Below, one piece after another: positions 1 through 8,751 of a DNA stretch of 64,000 nucleotides. The position numbers were made by a program, and so were the translations under genes. The stretch lies in NCBI GenBank assembly GCA_002747035.1, contig PDRZ01000018.1, forward strand, positions 104,492 to 168,491. The letters are read 5' to 3'. The stretch is from Rhodobacterales bacterium. Its GTDB lineage: Bacteria > Pseudomonadota > Alphaproteobacteria > Rhodobacterales > Rhodobacteraceae. The notes under the pieces are model-generated. The model had not been told where the DNA came from and searched no databases. It was given only the letters and a program-made list of their open reading frames with translations. Position 1 is the first letter of the stretch; each line of letters opens with the position of its first letter.

Positions 1-753
1 GACGAACTCGCGCTTGTCCTCTTCCGAGATCACGCCGATTGCGTTGCCGCCTGCCGCATTGATCAACTGGATCGCATAGGAGCCCAGACCGCCCGACGCG
101 CCCCAGACCAAGACGTTCTGACCGGGCTTCAGCTCGTGCGGGTGGTGACCGAACAACATACGGTACGCAGTCGCAAGCGTCAGCGTATAACAGGCCGACT
201 CTTCCCAGGTCAGATGCTTGGGACGCGGTAACAGCTGTTGTGCCTGCACATTTGTGAACTGGGCAAAAGACCCGTCGGGGGTTTCATAGCCCCAGATCCG
301 TTGGCTGGGCGAATACATCGGGTCGCCACCGTTGCAATGTTCGTCATCACCATCGTCCTGGTTACAATGGATCACGACCTCGTCGCCTACTTTCCAGTTC
401 TTGATCTTGTCACCCACGGCCCAGACGATGCCCGAGGCATCGGACCCAGCAATGTGATAATCCTGTTTATGAACGTCGAACATGCTGACCGGCACGCCCA
501 GACCGGCCCAGATACCGTTATAGTTCACGCCAGCGGCCATCACCAGAACCAGAACTTCGTGGCTGTCCAGCTTGGGTACATCGACCACTTCGACCTGCAT
601 GGCCTGATTGGGTTCTCCCTGCCGTTCGCGGCGGATCGCCCATGCATACATCTGCTTGGGGACATATCCCAACGGGGGCATTTCGCCCACTTCATAAAGA
701 TCCTTTTCAGGCGCTTCGTAGGGTGCAATACCCGTTTCGTTATCCAAGGCCAT
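1..753 (-). CDS. ccr: Crotonyl-CoA carboxylase/reductase, N-terminal part (runs off the window)
   Basis: Reductive carboxylation of crotonyl-CoA to ethylmalonyl-CoA with NADPH and CO2, the signature step of the ethylmalonyl-CoA pathway for acetate assimilation. The first 251 codons are present. They begin MALDNETGIAPYEAPEKDLY and continue with the N-terminal GroES-like fold of zinc-free medium-chain dehydrogenases and the start of the nucleotide-binding domain (VLVWGASGGLGSYAIQL near residues 215-231). The frame is open to base 1. The start at 753 has a GGAGGTAG-like ribosome site just upstream. An acyltransferase gene and a pseudogene separate it from ecm, which encodes a later step of the same pathway. 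The length and motifs match Ccr rather than ordinary quinone oxidoreductases. The C-terminus is outside the window. Confidence 0.95.
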   Translation of the reverse strand, partial: MALDNETGIAPYEAPEKDLYEVGEMPPLGYVPKQMYAWAIRRERQGEPNQAMQVEVVDVPKLDSHEVLVLVMAAGVNYNGIWAGLGVPVSMFDVHKQDYHIAGSDASGIVWAVGDKIKNWKVGDEVVIHCNQDDGDDEHCNGGDPMYSPSQRIWGYETPDGSFAQFTNVQAQQLLPRPKHLTWEESACYTLTLATAYRMLFGHHPHELKPGQNVLVWGASGGLGSYAIQLINAAGGNAIGVISEEDKREFV

Positions 754-863
754 ATCTACCTCCGTTTGGTGTCACTTGCCGCAACGCAGAATCGCGGCGC
801 TTGCCCAAGGAGATATCGACGGGCGCGCAACAATGCAATGCCGCTTCCGCCGTTTTTGAAACT

Positions 864-2267
864 TTATAACCTCGCAGGCGCAGAAAGTTCCGCCACGTCA
901 CGCTGCACTGGCGAAATTAAGTGGCTGATCGACGCCGCGTAAAACTCTGCAATGTGGTGTTCCGTATCGTTGAGAACAATTCCGGCATCGGTTTTCCGCA
1001 GGATGTCACCTTGTGACAATCCCCGCACCCCCACCTTAACCACATAGGCCGGGTCCCCCCTTGGTACATGTACATGCGCATTGCGCAGTTGTTCCATCAA
1101 CTCTCTGACCCCCGCTTCCAATGTTTCCAGCGGAATCGCTTTTTTCTGACGCAGCATGACGGTCGCCACCAACGGCACAGGCAGAACAGGAACTTCCTCC
1201 CCAATCCGATCCATCAACTCACGGGCCAGGTTCTCGACTACCTCACCGGGATATTCGCGCATGAAATCATGTAACAGGACCGGCGCGCCAAAGCTTACTG
1301 CGGCATAGCCAAACCGGTGATATTTTCCGCGCAGTCGCAACCAGAGCTGTTTTATAATGAAACGGACCACCACGGATATCCGGGCGTGAAAACGCCGCTC
1401 TCCGGCCTGATTTGCCGCGACGAGGATGCGATCTTCGAACACCCTGTCATAGTTCAACGCCACGGGGACAAAGGCGACATCGCGCGAGTCGGCGTCATGC
1501 CCGTCCACGATATACTTGAGAATACCCAGCTTTGGCTCGGCCAATGCACCATCAAGCGAAAGCCCGCCTTCGGGAAATAAGGCCTGCATGACCCCTGCAT
1601 CCGTCGCCAGCCGCACGTAGCGCGCCAAGACCCGGCGATACAACCCATCACGGGATTTGCGCCTGATGAAATAGGCTCCCATCGCCTTGATCAACCGGCT
1701 CAGAGGCCAGACCCGCGCCCACTCTCCGACCGCATAAGACAGGGCACTGTTTTCCGCCGCCAGATAGGTGACAAGCACGTAATCCATGTTGCTTCGGTGG
1801 TTCATCACGAACACAATCGTAGTTTCACGGTCAATCCGATCCAGCGCCTCCTGATCGTAATGCCCCAGCCGCACACGATACATGGATTGGCTGATGAACC
1901 GCGCCAGACGGATGGCAACGCCATAGTAGAGCGACGCGCTGAACGAAGGGACAATTTCACGGGCATAGCGTTGCGCCAGTTCAAAGGCGACGTTCTCCGG
2001 CACCCCTTCGTCACGCGCATGATCGGCAATGGCGCGAGACACGTCGGGGTCATAGATCAACCTTTGAATCATGTCGTGACGCCGGGCCAGTTTGAAAGGT
2101 TGGATCGGGCGTTCCAGCCGTTCGTTCAGCCGTGTCACCACCTTCTCCATCCGCCGACGGAAATACCAGCGCACCGAAGGAAACATCACCCGTTCGATTG
2201 CGGCGAAAATGGCAAACCCCAACAAGGGAACGAAAAGCCACAGGGGAATAGAGATTGTGTCCGTCAT
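864..2267 (-). CDS. PlsB-type glycerol-3-phosphate / lysophosphatidate acyltransferase
   Basis: 467-residue membrane-associated acyltransferase, expected to esterify glycerol-3-phosphate or lysophosphatidate with a fatty acyl group in phospholipid synthesis. An N-terminal hydrophobic segment (about residues 6-24) suggests inner-membrane anchoring. The catalytic HX4D motif is visible as NHRSNMD (His157, Asp162), and the second conserved block FPEGG is at about 231-235. It is shorter than E. coli PlsB (about 800 residues) but matches the compact alphaproteobacterial forms. It sits upstream of ccr on the same strand, with about 110 bp between them. Sequence alone does not settle whether it acts on position 1 or 2 of glycerol. 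Family assignment is firm and the exact substrate is inferred. Confidence 0.85.
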   Translation of the reverse strand: MTDTISIPLWLFVPLLGFAIFAAIERVMFPSVRWYFRRRMEKVVTRLNERLERPIQPFKLARRHDMIQRLIYDPDVSRAIADHARDEGVPENVAFELAQRYAREIVPSFSASLYYGVAIRLARFISQSMYRVRLGHYDQEALDRIDRETTIVFVMNHRSNMDYVLVTYLAAENSALSYAVGEWARVWPLSRLIKAMGAYFIRRKSRDGLYRRVLARYVRLATDAGVMQALFPEGGLSLDGALAEPKLGILKYIVDGHDADSRDVAFVPVALNYDRVFEDRILVAANQAGERRFHARISVVVRFIIKQLWLRLRGKYHRFGYAAVSFGAPVLLHDFMREYPGEVVENLARELMDRIGEEVPVLPVPLVATVMLRQKKAIPLETLEAGVRELMEQLRNAHVHVPRGDPAYVVKVGVRGLSQGDILRKTDAGIVLNDTEHHIAEFYAASISHLISPVQRDVAELSAPARL

Positions 2268-2339
2268 GGGTGCGCACTACTGCTTTGGGTGTTTGGGGGT
2301 CTGCCCCGGATTGATCACAGCATTAAGAGTACCCCAAAT

Positions 2340-2786
2340 ATGAGACGTCCCGCCATGGTTCTTTCCCTCTTTCTGCCTTTCGCAGCTCAAGCTCAGGACT
2401 GTGCCACGTCTGCCGATATGAAAAAGGGAATCAAAGTCATATATGAAATCGACCGAAGCCGAATTTTTATTGAAACTTTTCCGAACCTTGGCAAGAGCAT
2501 TGTTCGGTTAAACAGCTAGACCAACTCCAACTATGGGACCGTGCGGTTGATGTCCGATCACGTGGGCGGCATGTTCCCCACCGGGGCCACGACCTTTGAT
2601 CGCAAGGACAAGGTTCTGGCGCGGTCCACCATGGAATACGGGCCCGGCATCCTCAGGAAGCTGATCCTGACCAACGGCACCCGGGTTGCGTTCAGCGTGA
2701 CCAGCACGAACTGGATCGCAGCCAACCGCAAGACGCGACCTCAAACCCATCACCCTGTCCCATATAGCCAAACGACACAATTCTGA
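2340..2786 (+). pseudogene. Broken secreted-protein gene with an in-frame amber codon and a repeat-derived end
   Basis: From ATG 2340 the frame encodes a short signal-peptide-like start (MVLSLFLPFAAQAQDCATSA) and about 59 residues, then meets TAG at 2517-2519. The same frame stays open to 2786 (VRLMSDHVGGMFPTGATTFD and on). The last residues, PYSQTTQF, are translated from a dispersed palindromic repeat that starts at 2762. I read this as a periplasmic or secreted protein gene that acquired a nonsense codon and lost its 3' end at the repeat junction. The first half resembles small conserved secreted proteins of roseobacters, but I cannot name a family. Readthrough or a sequencing error at 2517 would be the alternative explanations. 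Confidence 0.6.
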
Positions 2787-2871
2787 TTGTGTCTTTTGAT
2801 TATAAGTCTCTGATTTTACGCTGATACTTCGTGGATTATGGAATCAAAACCCGCTCCCGTCAGCTATACCT
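2762..2871 (-). repeat. Dispersed palindromic repeat family A, copy 1
   Basis: Read on the minus strand this 110-bp segment matches copies at 10527-10635 and 16385-16505 along nearly its whole length. It starts with GGTATAGCTGACGGGAG and ends with a hairpin whose arms are TATAATCAAAA-GACACAATC and AATTGTGTC-TTTGGCTATA-like. It forms the 3' end of the broken gene at 2340. Confidence 0.85.
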
Positions 2872-3126
2872 ATCGTTTCCGGGGGCGTCAGACCCTGCGC
2901 CTGCGCCAATCCAATGGCGGTTCGTATCGCGGGACGGGATACACCGTATATAAGGGAAGCTCGGACCGGGCCAGGAAACACTTTAGTCGAAACCCGACGT
3001 CAAAGCGCCCTCACCCGGGCGCTTTTTCATTTGCGCCGCAGCGCAGCGAATTGACAGCGCCACAAAATTCCAAGTATCAACACTCTAACGAAAGAAAATT
3101 ACCGCCACCGATTCACGAGGCCCCCC
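2872..3126. other. Intergenic stretch before ecm
   Basis: Between family A copy 1 and ecm lie about 130 bp that stay open in one frame but match nothing I recognise, then the terminator at 3003-3028, then about 98 bp upstream of ecm that should hold its promoter. No clear regulator palindrome is seen. Confidence 0.5.
3003..3028 (+). terminator. Rho-independent terminator
   Basis: A 9-bp perfect stem (AAAGCGCCC / GGGCGCTTT) with a 6-nt loop is followed by a run of T. It ends whatever transcript enters from the pseudogene region and insulates ecm, which starts about 100 bp downstream. Confidence 0.8.
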
Positions 3127-5106
3127 ATGTCGCAGATGCAGCAAGAGACCAAGAAAGACCGCCCGTGGTTGATCCGCACCTATGCCGGACACTCGACCGC
3201 CGCCGCCTCTAACGCGCTTTACCGTGCCAACCTGGCCAAGGGCCAGACCGGGCTTTCCGTGGCTTTCGACCTGCCCACCCAGACCGGGTATGACAGCGAC
3301 CACGTGCTGGCCCGTGGTGAAGTGGGAAAAGTTGGCGTTCCCGTCTGTCACCTTGGCGATATGCGCAGCCTGTTTGACCAGATCCCTCTGGAACAGATGA
3401 ACACCTCGATGACCATCAACGCCACCGCCCCGTGGCTGTTGGCACTTTACATCGCGGTGGCCGAAGAACAGGGCGCGGATGTGTCCAAACTTCAGGGGAC
3501 AGTACAAAACGATTTGATTAAGGAATACCTAAGCCGGGGCACGTATGTCTGCCCGCCCAAGCCATCGCTCAAGATGATCGCGGATGTGGCCGAGTATTGC
3601 TATACCAACGTGCCCAAATGGAACCCGATGAACGTGTGTTCCTATCACCTGCAAGAGGCGGGTGCGACACCGGAACAGGAACTGGCCTTTGCGCTGGCCA
3701 CTGCCATCGCGGTTCTGGACGAGCTGCAACCGCGCGTTCCGGCCGAGGATTTTCCGGCGCTGTGCGGGCGGATTTCCTTCTTCGTCAACGCGGGCATCCG
3801 CTTTGTCACCGAGATGTGCAAGATGCGTGCCTTTGTGGACCTTTGGGATGAAATCCTGCGCGACCGCTATGGTGTAGAAGACCCGAAAATGCGCCGGTTC
3901 CGTTATGGGGTTCAGGTGAACTCGCTTGGGCTGACCGAACAACAGCCTGAAAACAACGTCTATCGCATCCTGATCGAAATGCTGGCCGTGACCCTGTCGA
4001 AAAAAGCCCGTGCCCGCGCGGTGCAGTTGCCGGCCTGGAACGAGGCGCTTGGCCTGCCCCGTCCCTGGGATCAGCAATGGTCGATGCGGATGCAGCAGAT
4101 CATGGCATACGAGACCGACCTGCTTGAATACGAAGACCTTTTTGACGGCAATCCGGCAGTCGATGCCAAGGTCGAGGCGCTCAAAGAGGGCGCGCGGCAC
4201 GAGCTGGCCAACCTGGACGCCATGGGCGGTGCCGTGGCGTCGATCGAATACATGAAATCGCGTCTGGTGGATTCCAATGCCGAACGGTTGAACCGCATCG
4301 AAGCAGGCGAAGTCACCGTGGTGGGCGTCAACCGCTGGACCGAAGGCGAACCATCGCCGTTGATGACCGGCGATGGCGGCATCATGACCGTGGACCCCGC
4401 AGTTGAGGCCGAACAGGTCGACCGTTTGAACGAATGGCGCGCCGAGCGGGACGAAGACGCGGTCAAATCCACGCTGGCCGATCTGCGCGAGGCGGCAAAG
4501 TCGGGTGCCAATGTCATGGGCCCCTCGATTGCCGCCGCCAAGGCCGGTGTGACCACCGGCGAATGGGCCGCGCAAATGCGCAGTACCTACGGAGAATATC
4601 GTGGTCCCACAGGGGTTTCCGCATCCGTTTCGAACAAGACCGAAGGTCTGGACGACATCCGCGCGGCGGTGGACGAGGTCAGCGACCGTCTGGGTCGCCG
4701 GTTGAAATTCGTGGTCGGCAAACCCGGGCTGGACGGCCATTCCAACGGTGCCGAACAGATCGCCTTCCGCGCACGCGATTGCGGAATGGACATTGATTAC
4801 CAGGGTATCCGCCTGACCCCGGAAGAGATCGTCACAGCCGCACAGGAGCAGGACGCCCACGTGGTTGGACTGTCGATCCTGTCCGGCAGCCACATGCCCC
4901 TGGTCGAAGAGCTGATGACCCGGATGCGCGACGCCGGGCTTGGTCATGTGCCTGTGATCGTCGGCGGCATCATCCCCGATGATGACGCCAAACACCTTCT
5001 GGAACAAGGGGTTGCCCGGGTTTACACGCCCAAGGATTTCGAATTGAACGCAATCATGATGGACATCGTGGCCATGGTTGACCCAGCAGCGCAAGCCGCT
5101 GAGTGA
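3127..5106 (+). CDS. ecm: Ethylmalonyl-CoA mutase (MeaA-type), coenzyme B12-dependent
   Basis: Converts (2R)-ethylmalonyl-CoA to (2S)-methylsuccinyl-CoA in the ethylmalonyl-CoA pathway. At 659 residues it is a single-chain mutase, with an N-terminal TIM-barrel substrate domain (RTYAGHSTAAASNALYRANL near the start, FDLPTQTGYDSDH near 50) and a C-terminal B12-binding domain with the DXHXXG motif (Asp536, His538, in KPGLDGHSNG). The MeaA-type N-terminus, which is shorter than that of methylmalonyl-CoA mutase, and the nearby ccr gene point to Ecm rather than Mcm. Mcm cannot be fully excluded without alignment. ATG at 3127 is the first start in frame after the terminator. Confidence 0.92.
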   Translation: MSQMQQETKKDRPWLIRTYAGHSTAAASNALYRANLAKGQTGLSVAFDLPTQTGYDSDHVLARGEVGKVGVPVCHLGDMRSLFDQIPLEQMNTSMTINATAPWLLALYIAVAEEQGADVSKLQGTVQNDLIKEYLSRGTYVCPPKPSLKMIADVAEYCYTNVPKWNPMNVCSYHLQEAGATPEQELAFALATAIAVLDELQPRVPAEDFPALCGRISFFVNAGIRFVTEMCKMRAFVDLWDEILRDRYGVEDPKMRRFRYGVQVNSLGLTEQQPENNVYRILIEMLAVTLSKKARARAVQLPAWNEALGLPRPWDQQWSMRMQQIMAYETDLLEYEDLFDGNPAVDAKVEALKEGARHELANLDAMGGAVASIEYMKSRLVDSNAERLNRIEAGEVTVVGVNRWTEGEPSPLMTGDGGIMTVDPAVEAEQVDRLNEWRAERDEDAVKSTLADLREAAKSGANVMGPSIAAAKAGVTTGEWAAQMRSTYGEYRGPTGVSASVSNKTEGLDDIRAAVDEVSDRLGRRLKFVVGKPGLDGHSNGAEQIAFRARDCGMDIDYQGIRLTPEEIVTAAQEQDAHVVGLSILSGSHMPLVEELMTRMRDAGLGHVPVIVGGIIPDDDAKHLLEQGVARVYTPKDFELNAIMMDIVAMVDPAAQAAE

Positions 5107-5254
5107 ACGGCATTCACGGGGCTGAGTTGCGCGGATTCCAAGGTCGGGTTCTCCGCCCCTGAATTTGCCGAACCTGGCTTGGCCAAGCGACTTTTCTTCA
5201 TACGCGATCGCGGTTAACCTCGGACCCCGAGACGTCAGAAAAGAGCCACAGAAC

Positions 5255-5962
5255 ATGACCATCCATATAGGTGCCCAACCGGGTGAAATTGCCGAAACCG
5301 TATTGATGCCGGGGGATCCCCTGCGGGCGAAATGGGCGGCGGAAACGTTTTTACAAGACGTCAAATGTGTCAATGAAGTCAGGGGGATGTATGGGTTCAC
5401 GGGGACCTGGAACGGCAACCCCGTGACGATTCAGGGCAGCGGAATGGGGATGCCGTCCCTGTCGATCTATGCCAACGAGTTGATCCGGGATTACGGGGCG
5501 AAAACGTTGATCCGCATCGGCTCCTGTGGCGCGATGCAGACCCATGTGGGCATTCGCGACGTGATCATCGCAATGACCGCCTCCACCCTGTCCACCCCGT
5601 CACGGGGCATTTTCAAAGAACTGAATTTCGCCCCTTGCGCAGATTATGGACTGTTGCGTGCCGCCGTATCGGCGGCTGAAACCCGCGACGTGTCCACCCA
5701 TGTGGGCGGCATTTATTCCGCAGATGTGTTTTACGACGAACGTCCTGATTTAAATGAACAAATGACCCGCCATGGCATTCTGGGCGTGGAAATGGAGGCG
5801 GCCGAGCTTTACAATGTGGCCACCCGTTACGGGGCGCGGGCGCTTGCTGTTTTGACCGTGTCCGACCACCTTTTAACCGGCGACGCGCTGCCCAGCGATC
5901 AGCGGGAACGCAGCTTTGGCGACATGGTCGAAATCGCGCTGGAGGCCGCGTTCCCTCAGTAG
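5255..5962 (+). CDS. deoD: Purine-nucleoside phosphorylase DeoD-type
   Basis: Cytoplasmic phosphorolysis of purine (deoxy)ribonucleosides to free base and (deoxy)ribose-1-phosphate in salvage. 235 residues, the usual DeoD length, starting [20 protein letters not shown]. Family motifs are present: [10 protein letters not shown], the phosphate-site RIGSCGAMQ, and [10 protein letters not shown], which holds the nucleoside-binding Met-Glu pair. VSDHLLTGD near the C-terminus carries the catalytic Asp. An in-frame upstream ATG at 5165 would add 30 residues without homology, so 5255 is preferred. Its last bases overlap a LysR remnant on the other strand. Confidence 0.95.
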   Translation: MTIHIGAQPGEIAETVLMPGDPLRAKWAAETFLQDVKCVNEVRGMYGFTGTWNGNPVTIQGSGMGMPSLSIYANELIRDYGAKTLIRIGSCGAMQTHVGIRDVIIAMTASTLSTPSRGIFKELNFAPCADYGLLRAAVSAAETRDVSTHVGGIYSADVFYDERPDLNEQMTRHGILGVEMEAAELYNVATRYGARALAVLTVSDHLLTGDALPSDQRERSFGDMVEIALEAAFPQ

Positions 5963-6114
5963 CGCACATAACTGATCCAGCGCTGCGCCAGCGCCACCGG
6001 CGACACGCCAAGCTCTTGTGCCGCCTTGGAAAACCCACCCAGCCGCGCCGCGCTTTCAAAGGCGCGCAACGCGTTCAAGGACGGCCCACGCGAGCGGGGT
6101 GGATTAATGGTCAT
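5956..6114 (-). pseudogene. LysR-family regulator remnant (helix-turn-helix only)
   Basis: 52 codons starting MTINPPRSRGPSLNALRAFE give the typical GcvA-like LysR N-terminus, with the winged-helix segment (FESAARLGGFSKAAQELGVS). The protein then ends WISYVRY at 5956 and lacks the recognition-helix continuation and the whole effector-binding domain (about 240 residues). Its stop lies inside the 3' end of deoD, so the rest of the gene has been lost. Repeat family C begins about 30 bp upstream of it. I treat it as a decayed regulator, not a functional small protein. Confidence 0.7.
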
Positions 6115-6140
6115 GACATAAGCCCCGGTTTTTCTAGCCC

Positions 6141-6254
6141 TAAAGCGTCCTGCCAAAAACCTGAATCACGGGTTTTCGGCAGGACGCACGAAACACATAA
6201 ATGTCGCGCTGCGTTCGCCTTTTTCCCTGTCTCAGGTTAAAGGTCGAACGCTTG
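6141..6254 (-). repeat. Dispersed repeat family C, copy 1
   Basis: Matches 49802-49912 in inverted orientation over about 111 bp and the partial copy at 62671-62722. The 5' third on the plus strand is a strong palindrome with arms GCGTCCTGCC and GGCAGGACGC enclosing AAAACC / GGTTTT. The rest includes the block GCGAACGCAGCGCGACAT on the minus strand. Confidence 0.85.
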
Positions 6255-6343
6255 AGTTATCACAAATTCTGGTTTGCGCGAGGCGACATTTTTCGTTTTC
6301 CTCTCAATAGTCCCGTTTCAACCCGTTTCAAAAGGAGGCAACC

Positions 6344-7669
6344 ATGCCCCAACTTGCCCCCCGCCCCTGGCTTGCGGATGTCAGCACAACGTTGATTGAC
6401 AAGATCGCAACCCAAACGTCAAAAATGCCCAGCGCCGAAATCGCGGCGCGAGTCGCGCAGTTGGCCGAGGACAACCGCAGGATTCACGAAAGAGATTGTT
6501 TTAACCTTAACCCGGCGACCAACGTCATGAATCCCCGCGCCGAAGCCTTGCTGGCCAGCGGGATCGGTACCCGCCCGTCGCTTGGCGCGCCCGGTGACAA
6601 ATACGAAATGGGGCTGGAAGCCATTGAAGAGATCGAGGTGATCGCCGCCGAGCTTTGCGCAGAAGTGTTCAACGCGCGGTTCGCGGAAATCCGGGTGCCG
6701 TCGGGGGCAATTGCCAATCTTTACGGGTTCATGGCGCTGGCCAAACCCGGGGACAACATCATCGCGCCCCCCGCCACCATCGGCGGGCACGTGACCCATC
6801 ACCAGGCGGGCTGTGCCGGGCTTTATGGTTTGAACAGCCACCCCGCCCCGGTGAATGCGGACGGGTATAGCGTTGATTTAGAAGCCCTTTCCGAACTGGC
6901 CCAAAGCGTGAAACCAAAAATCATCACCATTGGCGGATCGCTCAACCTGTTTGAACACCCCGTGCGCGAAATCCGCGGAATCGCCGATGGCGTGGGCGCG
7001 CATGTCCTGTTCGACGCCGCCCACCAATGCGGCATTATCGCCGGGGGCACCTGGAAAAACCCGTTGGACAACGGCGCGCATCTCATGACGATGAGCACCT
7101 ATAAATCGCTCGGCGGCCCGCCGTCGGGTTTGATTGTCACCAATGACGAAGAGATCGCCAAACGGCTGGATTCCATCGCTTTTCCCGGCATGACCGCAAA
7201 TTTTGATGCGGCGAAATCGGCGGCGTTGGCCGTGTCCATGCTGGATTGGCGGGACCACGGTGCGGCCTATGGCGCGATGATGGTTGAAACCGCACAGACG
7301 CTGGCCAAAGCGTTGAAAGATCAAGGTATTGCGCTGTTCGAAGGGCGCGAAGGGGCCACCAGATCGCACCAGTTCGCAGTGCTGGCCGCCCCGTTTGGCG
7401 GCGGTCAGACCGCGTCGAAAAAGCTGCGCAAGGCCGGGTTTCTGGCCTGTGGCATCGGCCTGCCCGTATCAGAAGTTCCGAATGATCTCAACGGCTTGCG
7501 AATCGGGACCCCGGAGTTGGTGCGGTGGGGCATGAATGCCGAGCACATGCCCGAACTGGCCCGACGGATCGCAGCCGCGCTGCGCGCAAACGCCCCCGAA
7601 GAGATGGCCCGGGACACGGCCAGATGGCGCGCAGGTTTCGACCGGTTGCATTTTGTCCATCGCGGTTAA
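6344..7669 (+). CDS. Serine hydroxymethyltransferase-like PLP enzyme (divergent paralogue)
   Basis: 441 residues of PLP-dependent fold type I, in the glycine/serine hydroxymethyltransferase family. It should catalyse aldol-type cleavage or hydroxymethyl transfer on a small amino acid. The expected PLP lysine is Lys254 in MSTYKSLGGPPSG, at the position of TTHKTLRGPRGG in canonical GlyA. The PLP-phosphate and aspartate region FDAAHQCG is present at about residues 224-231. The altered active-site segment suggests a substrate other than serine, for example 2-methylserine, but that is inference. A strong AAAGGAGG site sits 7 nt before ATG 6344. It stands alone, with a candidate terminator downstream. 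Confidence 0.8.
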   Translation: MPQLAPRPWLADVSTTLIDKIATQTSKMPSAEIAARVAQLAEDNRRIHERDCFNLNPATNVMNPRAEALLASGIGTRPSLGAPGDKYEMGLEAIEEIEVIAAELCAEVFNARFAEIRVPSGAIANLYGFMALAKPGDNIIAPPATIGGHVTHHQAGCAGLYGLNSHPAPVNADGYSVDLEALSELAQSVKPKIITIGGSLNLFEHPVREIRGIADGVGAHVLFDAAHQCGIIAGGTWKNPLDNGAHLMTMSTYKSLGGPPSGLIVTNDEEIAKRLDSIAFPGMTANFDAAKSAALAVSMLDWRDHGAAYGAMMVETAQTLAKALKDQGIALFEGREGATRSHQFAVLAAPFGGGQTASKKLRKAGFLACGIGLPVSEVPNDLNGLRIGTPELVRWGMNAEHMPELARRIAAALRANAPEEMARDTARWRAGFDRLHFVHRG

Positions 7670-7682
7670 CGACTCCCTGTTT

Positions 7683-7708
7683 CCCCCCGAATCGGGGGGT
7701 GACTTTTG
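7683..7708 (+). terminator. Candidate terminator after the SHMT-like gene
   Basis: An 8-bp perfect stem CCCCCCGA / TCGGGGGG with a one-base centre lies 13 bp after the stop codon and is followed by a short T-rich tract (TGACTTTTG). The T run is weak. Confidence 0.45.
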
Positions 7709-7785
7709 CGCACCGGGCCGACACAGATGCGGCACCGGGGCGGGCGTCGAAATTCGGGGGGGCGTTTGTTAACGCAGCGCACGCG

Positions 7786-8634
7786 TCACAGCCCGTGGCT
7801 GCGGTCATAGCCGTTCACGGCCGGGCTGCTCCACCCCGCGAGCGCCCCGTCGACCGGGGCGAACAGCTCGACCAGCAGCGGATGACAGGCGGCACGGTCC
7901 GAGGAATGCTCGGCCGAACAATCCCCGCCCGGACAGGCAGACAAGGCCCCCAGCACATCAATCTCGGCAAAGAACTCAAGATAGTCGCCGGGGCGCACGG
8001 GCGAGGCCTTCATGAAATACTGGCCCGTGTCGCGGGTGAAACCGGTACACATGAATACGTTCAGCACATCATGCACATGAGGTTCCGCCTCGGCCAGCGT
8101 CATGCCGGTTTCGGCGGCCAGCGCGCGGGTGAGGTTGGAATGACAGCAATGGTGATATTGCGTCCCTGACAACAGGGTGCCGGTATAAGGGTCACAGCGC
8201 GTACCGATCACGTCATGAACCGAACCGCCATATTGGTCGATCCCGTACCAACCCAGCGTGTCGGTGGTGATCGTCGCCATGGGGCGCAGGGTCGGAAAGC
8301 TGCTCCACATCCGTTCGCCCGTGGTCAGGTGCGTGCCATGCAGCGCGCGGGATTTGCCGGAATAGAACCGTTCAGACAGGTCATGGGCGTTCCAGAGATT
8401 GAGATCGCCGACCTGCGGCCCTTCGACCGACGAAATCCGAAAAAACTGCCCTGCGCTGGCACGAAAACAGGCGGCATCCCGGGCGGGCACCAGAACCTCG
8501 TCCACTTTTTCGGCCCCTGCTCTGGCCGACGCATATAACGCAAGGTCGGGTTTGGGCAGGGCGGTATTGGGATAGCAAATCACCGGCGCGATGGCGCGGC
8601 GGGCTGCGGCGTCCTTTGGGGGGGTGTCGGGCAT
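7786..8634 (-). CDS. DUF1989 / urea carboxylase-associated family protein
   Basis: 282 residues of the DUF1989 family, often called urea carboxylase- or aminomethyltransferase-associated. It shows the family pattern of conserved His and Cys: SRALHGTHLTTG, GTQYHHCCHSNLTRAL, VHDVLNVFMCTGFTRDTGQY and MKASPVRPGDYLEFFAEIDVL. These proteins are thought to act on small nitrogen compounds, but the reaction is not established. The C-terminal CPGGDCSAEH is also a common family feature. It is on the same strand as the FAD dehydrogenase upstream, with about 117 bp between them. The start at 8634 follows GGAGACCCCCC. Confidence 0.8.
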   Translation of the reverse strand: MPDTPPKDAAARRAIAPVICYPNTALPKPDLALYASARAGAEKVDEVLVPARDAACFRASAGQFFRISSVEGPQVGDLNLWNAHDLSERFYSGKSRALHGTHLTTGERMWSSFPTLRPMATITTDTLGWYGIDQYGGSVHDVIGTRCDPYTGTLLSGTQYHHCCHSNLTRALAAETGMTLAEAEPHVHDVLNVFMCTGFTRDTGQYFMKASPVRPGDYLEFFAEIDVLGALSACPGGDCSAEHSSDRAACHPLLVELFAPVDGALAGWSSPAVNGYDRSHGL

Positions 8635-8751
8635 GGGGGGTCTCCTCGTCTTGCGCGGGTCATGGGGGGCGGCGTGACAAGGTTTGTCAAGATGGCAGGC
8701 GGACCCGGCCTGTTGGCCAGACGGTTTCTCCGGTCGCCTCGTGGGAACCGA

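Noticed and set aside
2838-3212. A 124-codon plus-strand frame running from repeat A into ecm
   Set aside because: It begins in the repeat, crosses a terminator hairpin and overlaps ecm in another frame.
3529-5418. A 629-codon minus-strand frame across ecm and deoD
   Set aside because: His/Gly/Asp-rich shadow of ecm with no domain; ecm itself is certain.
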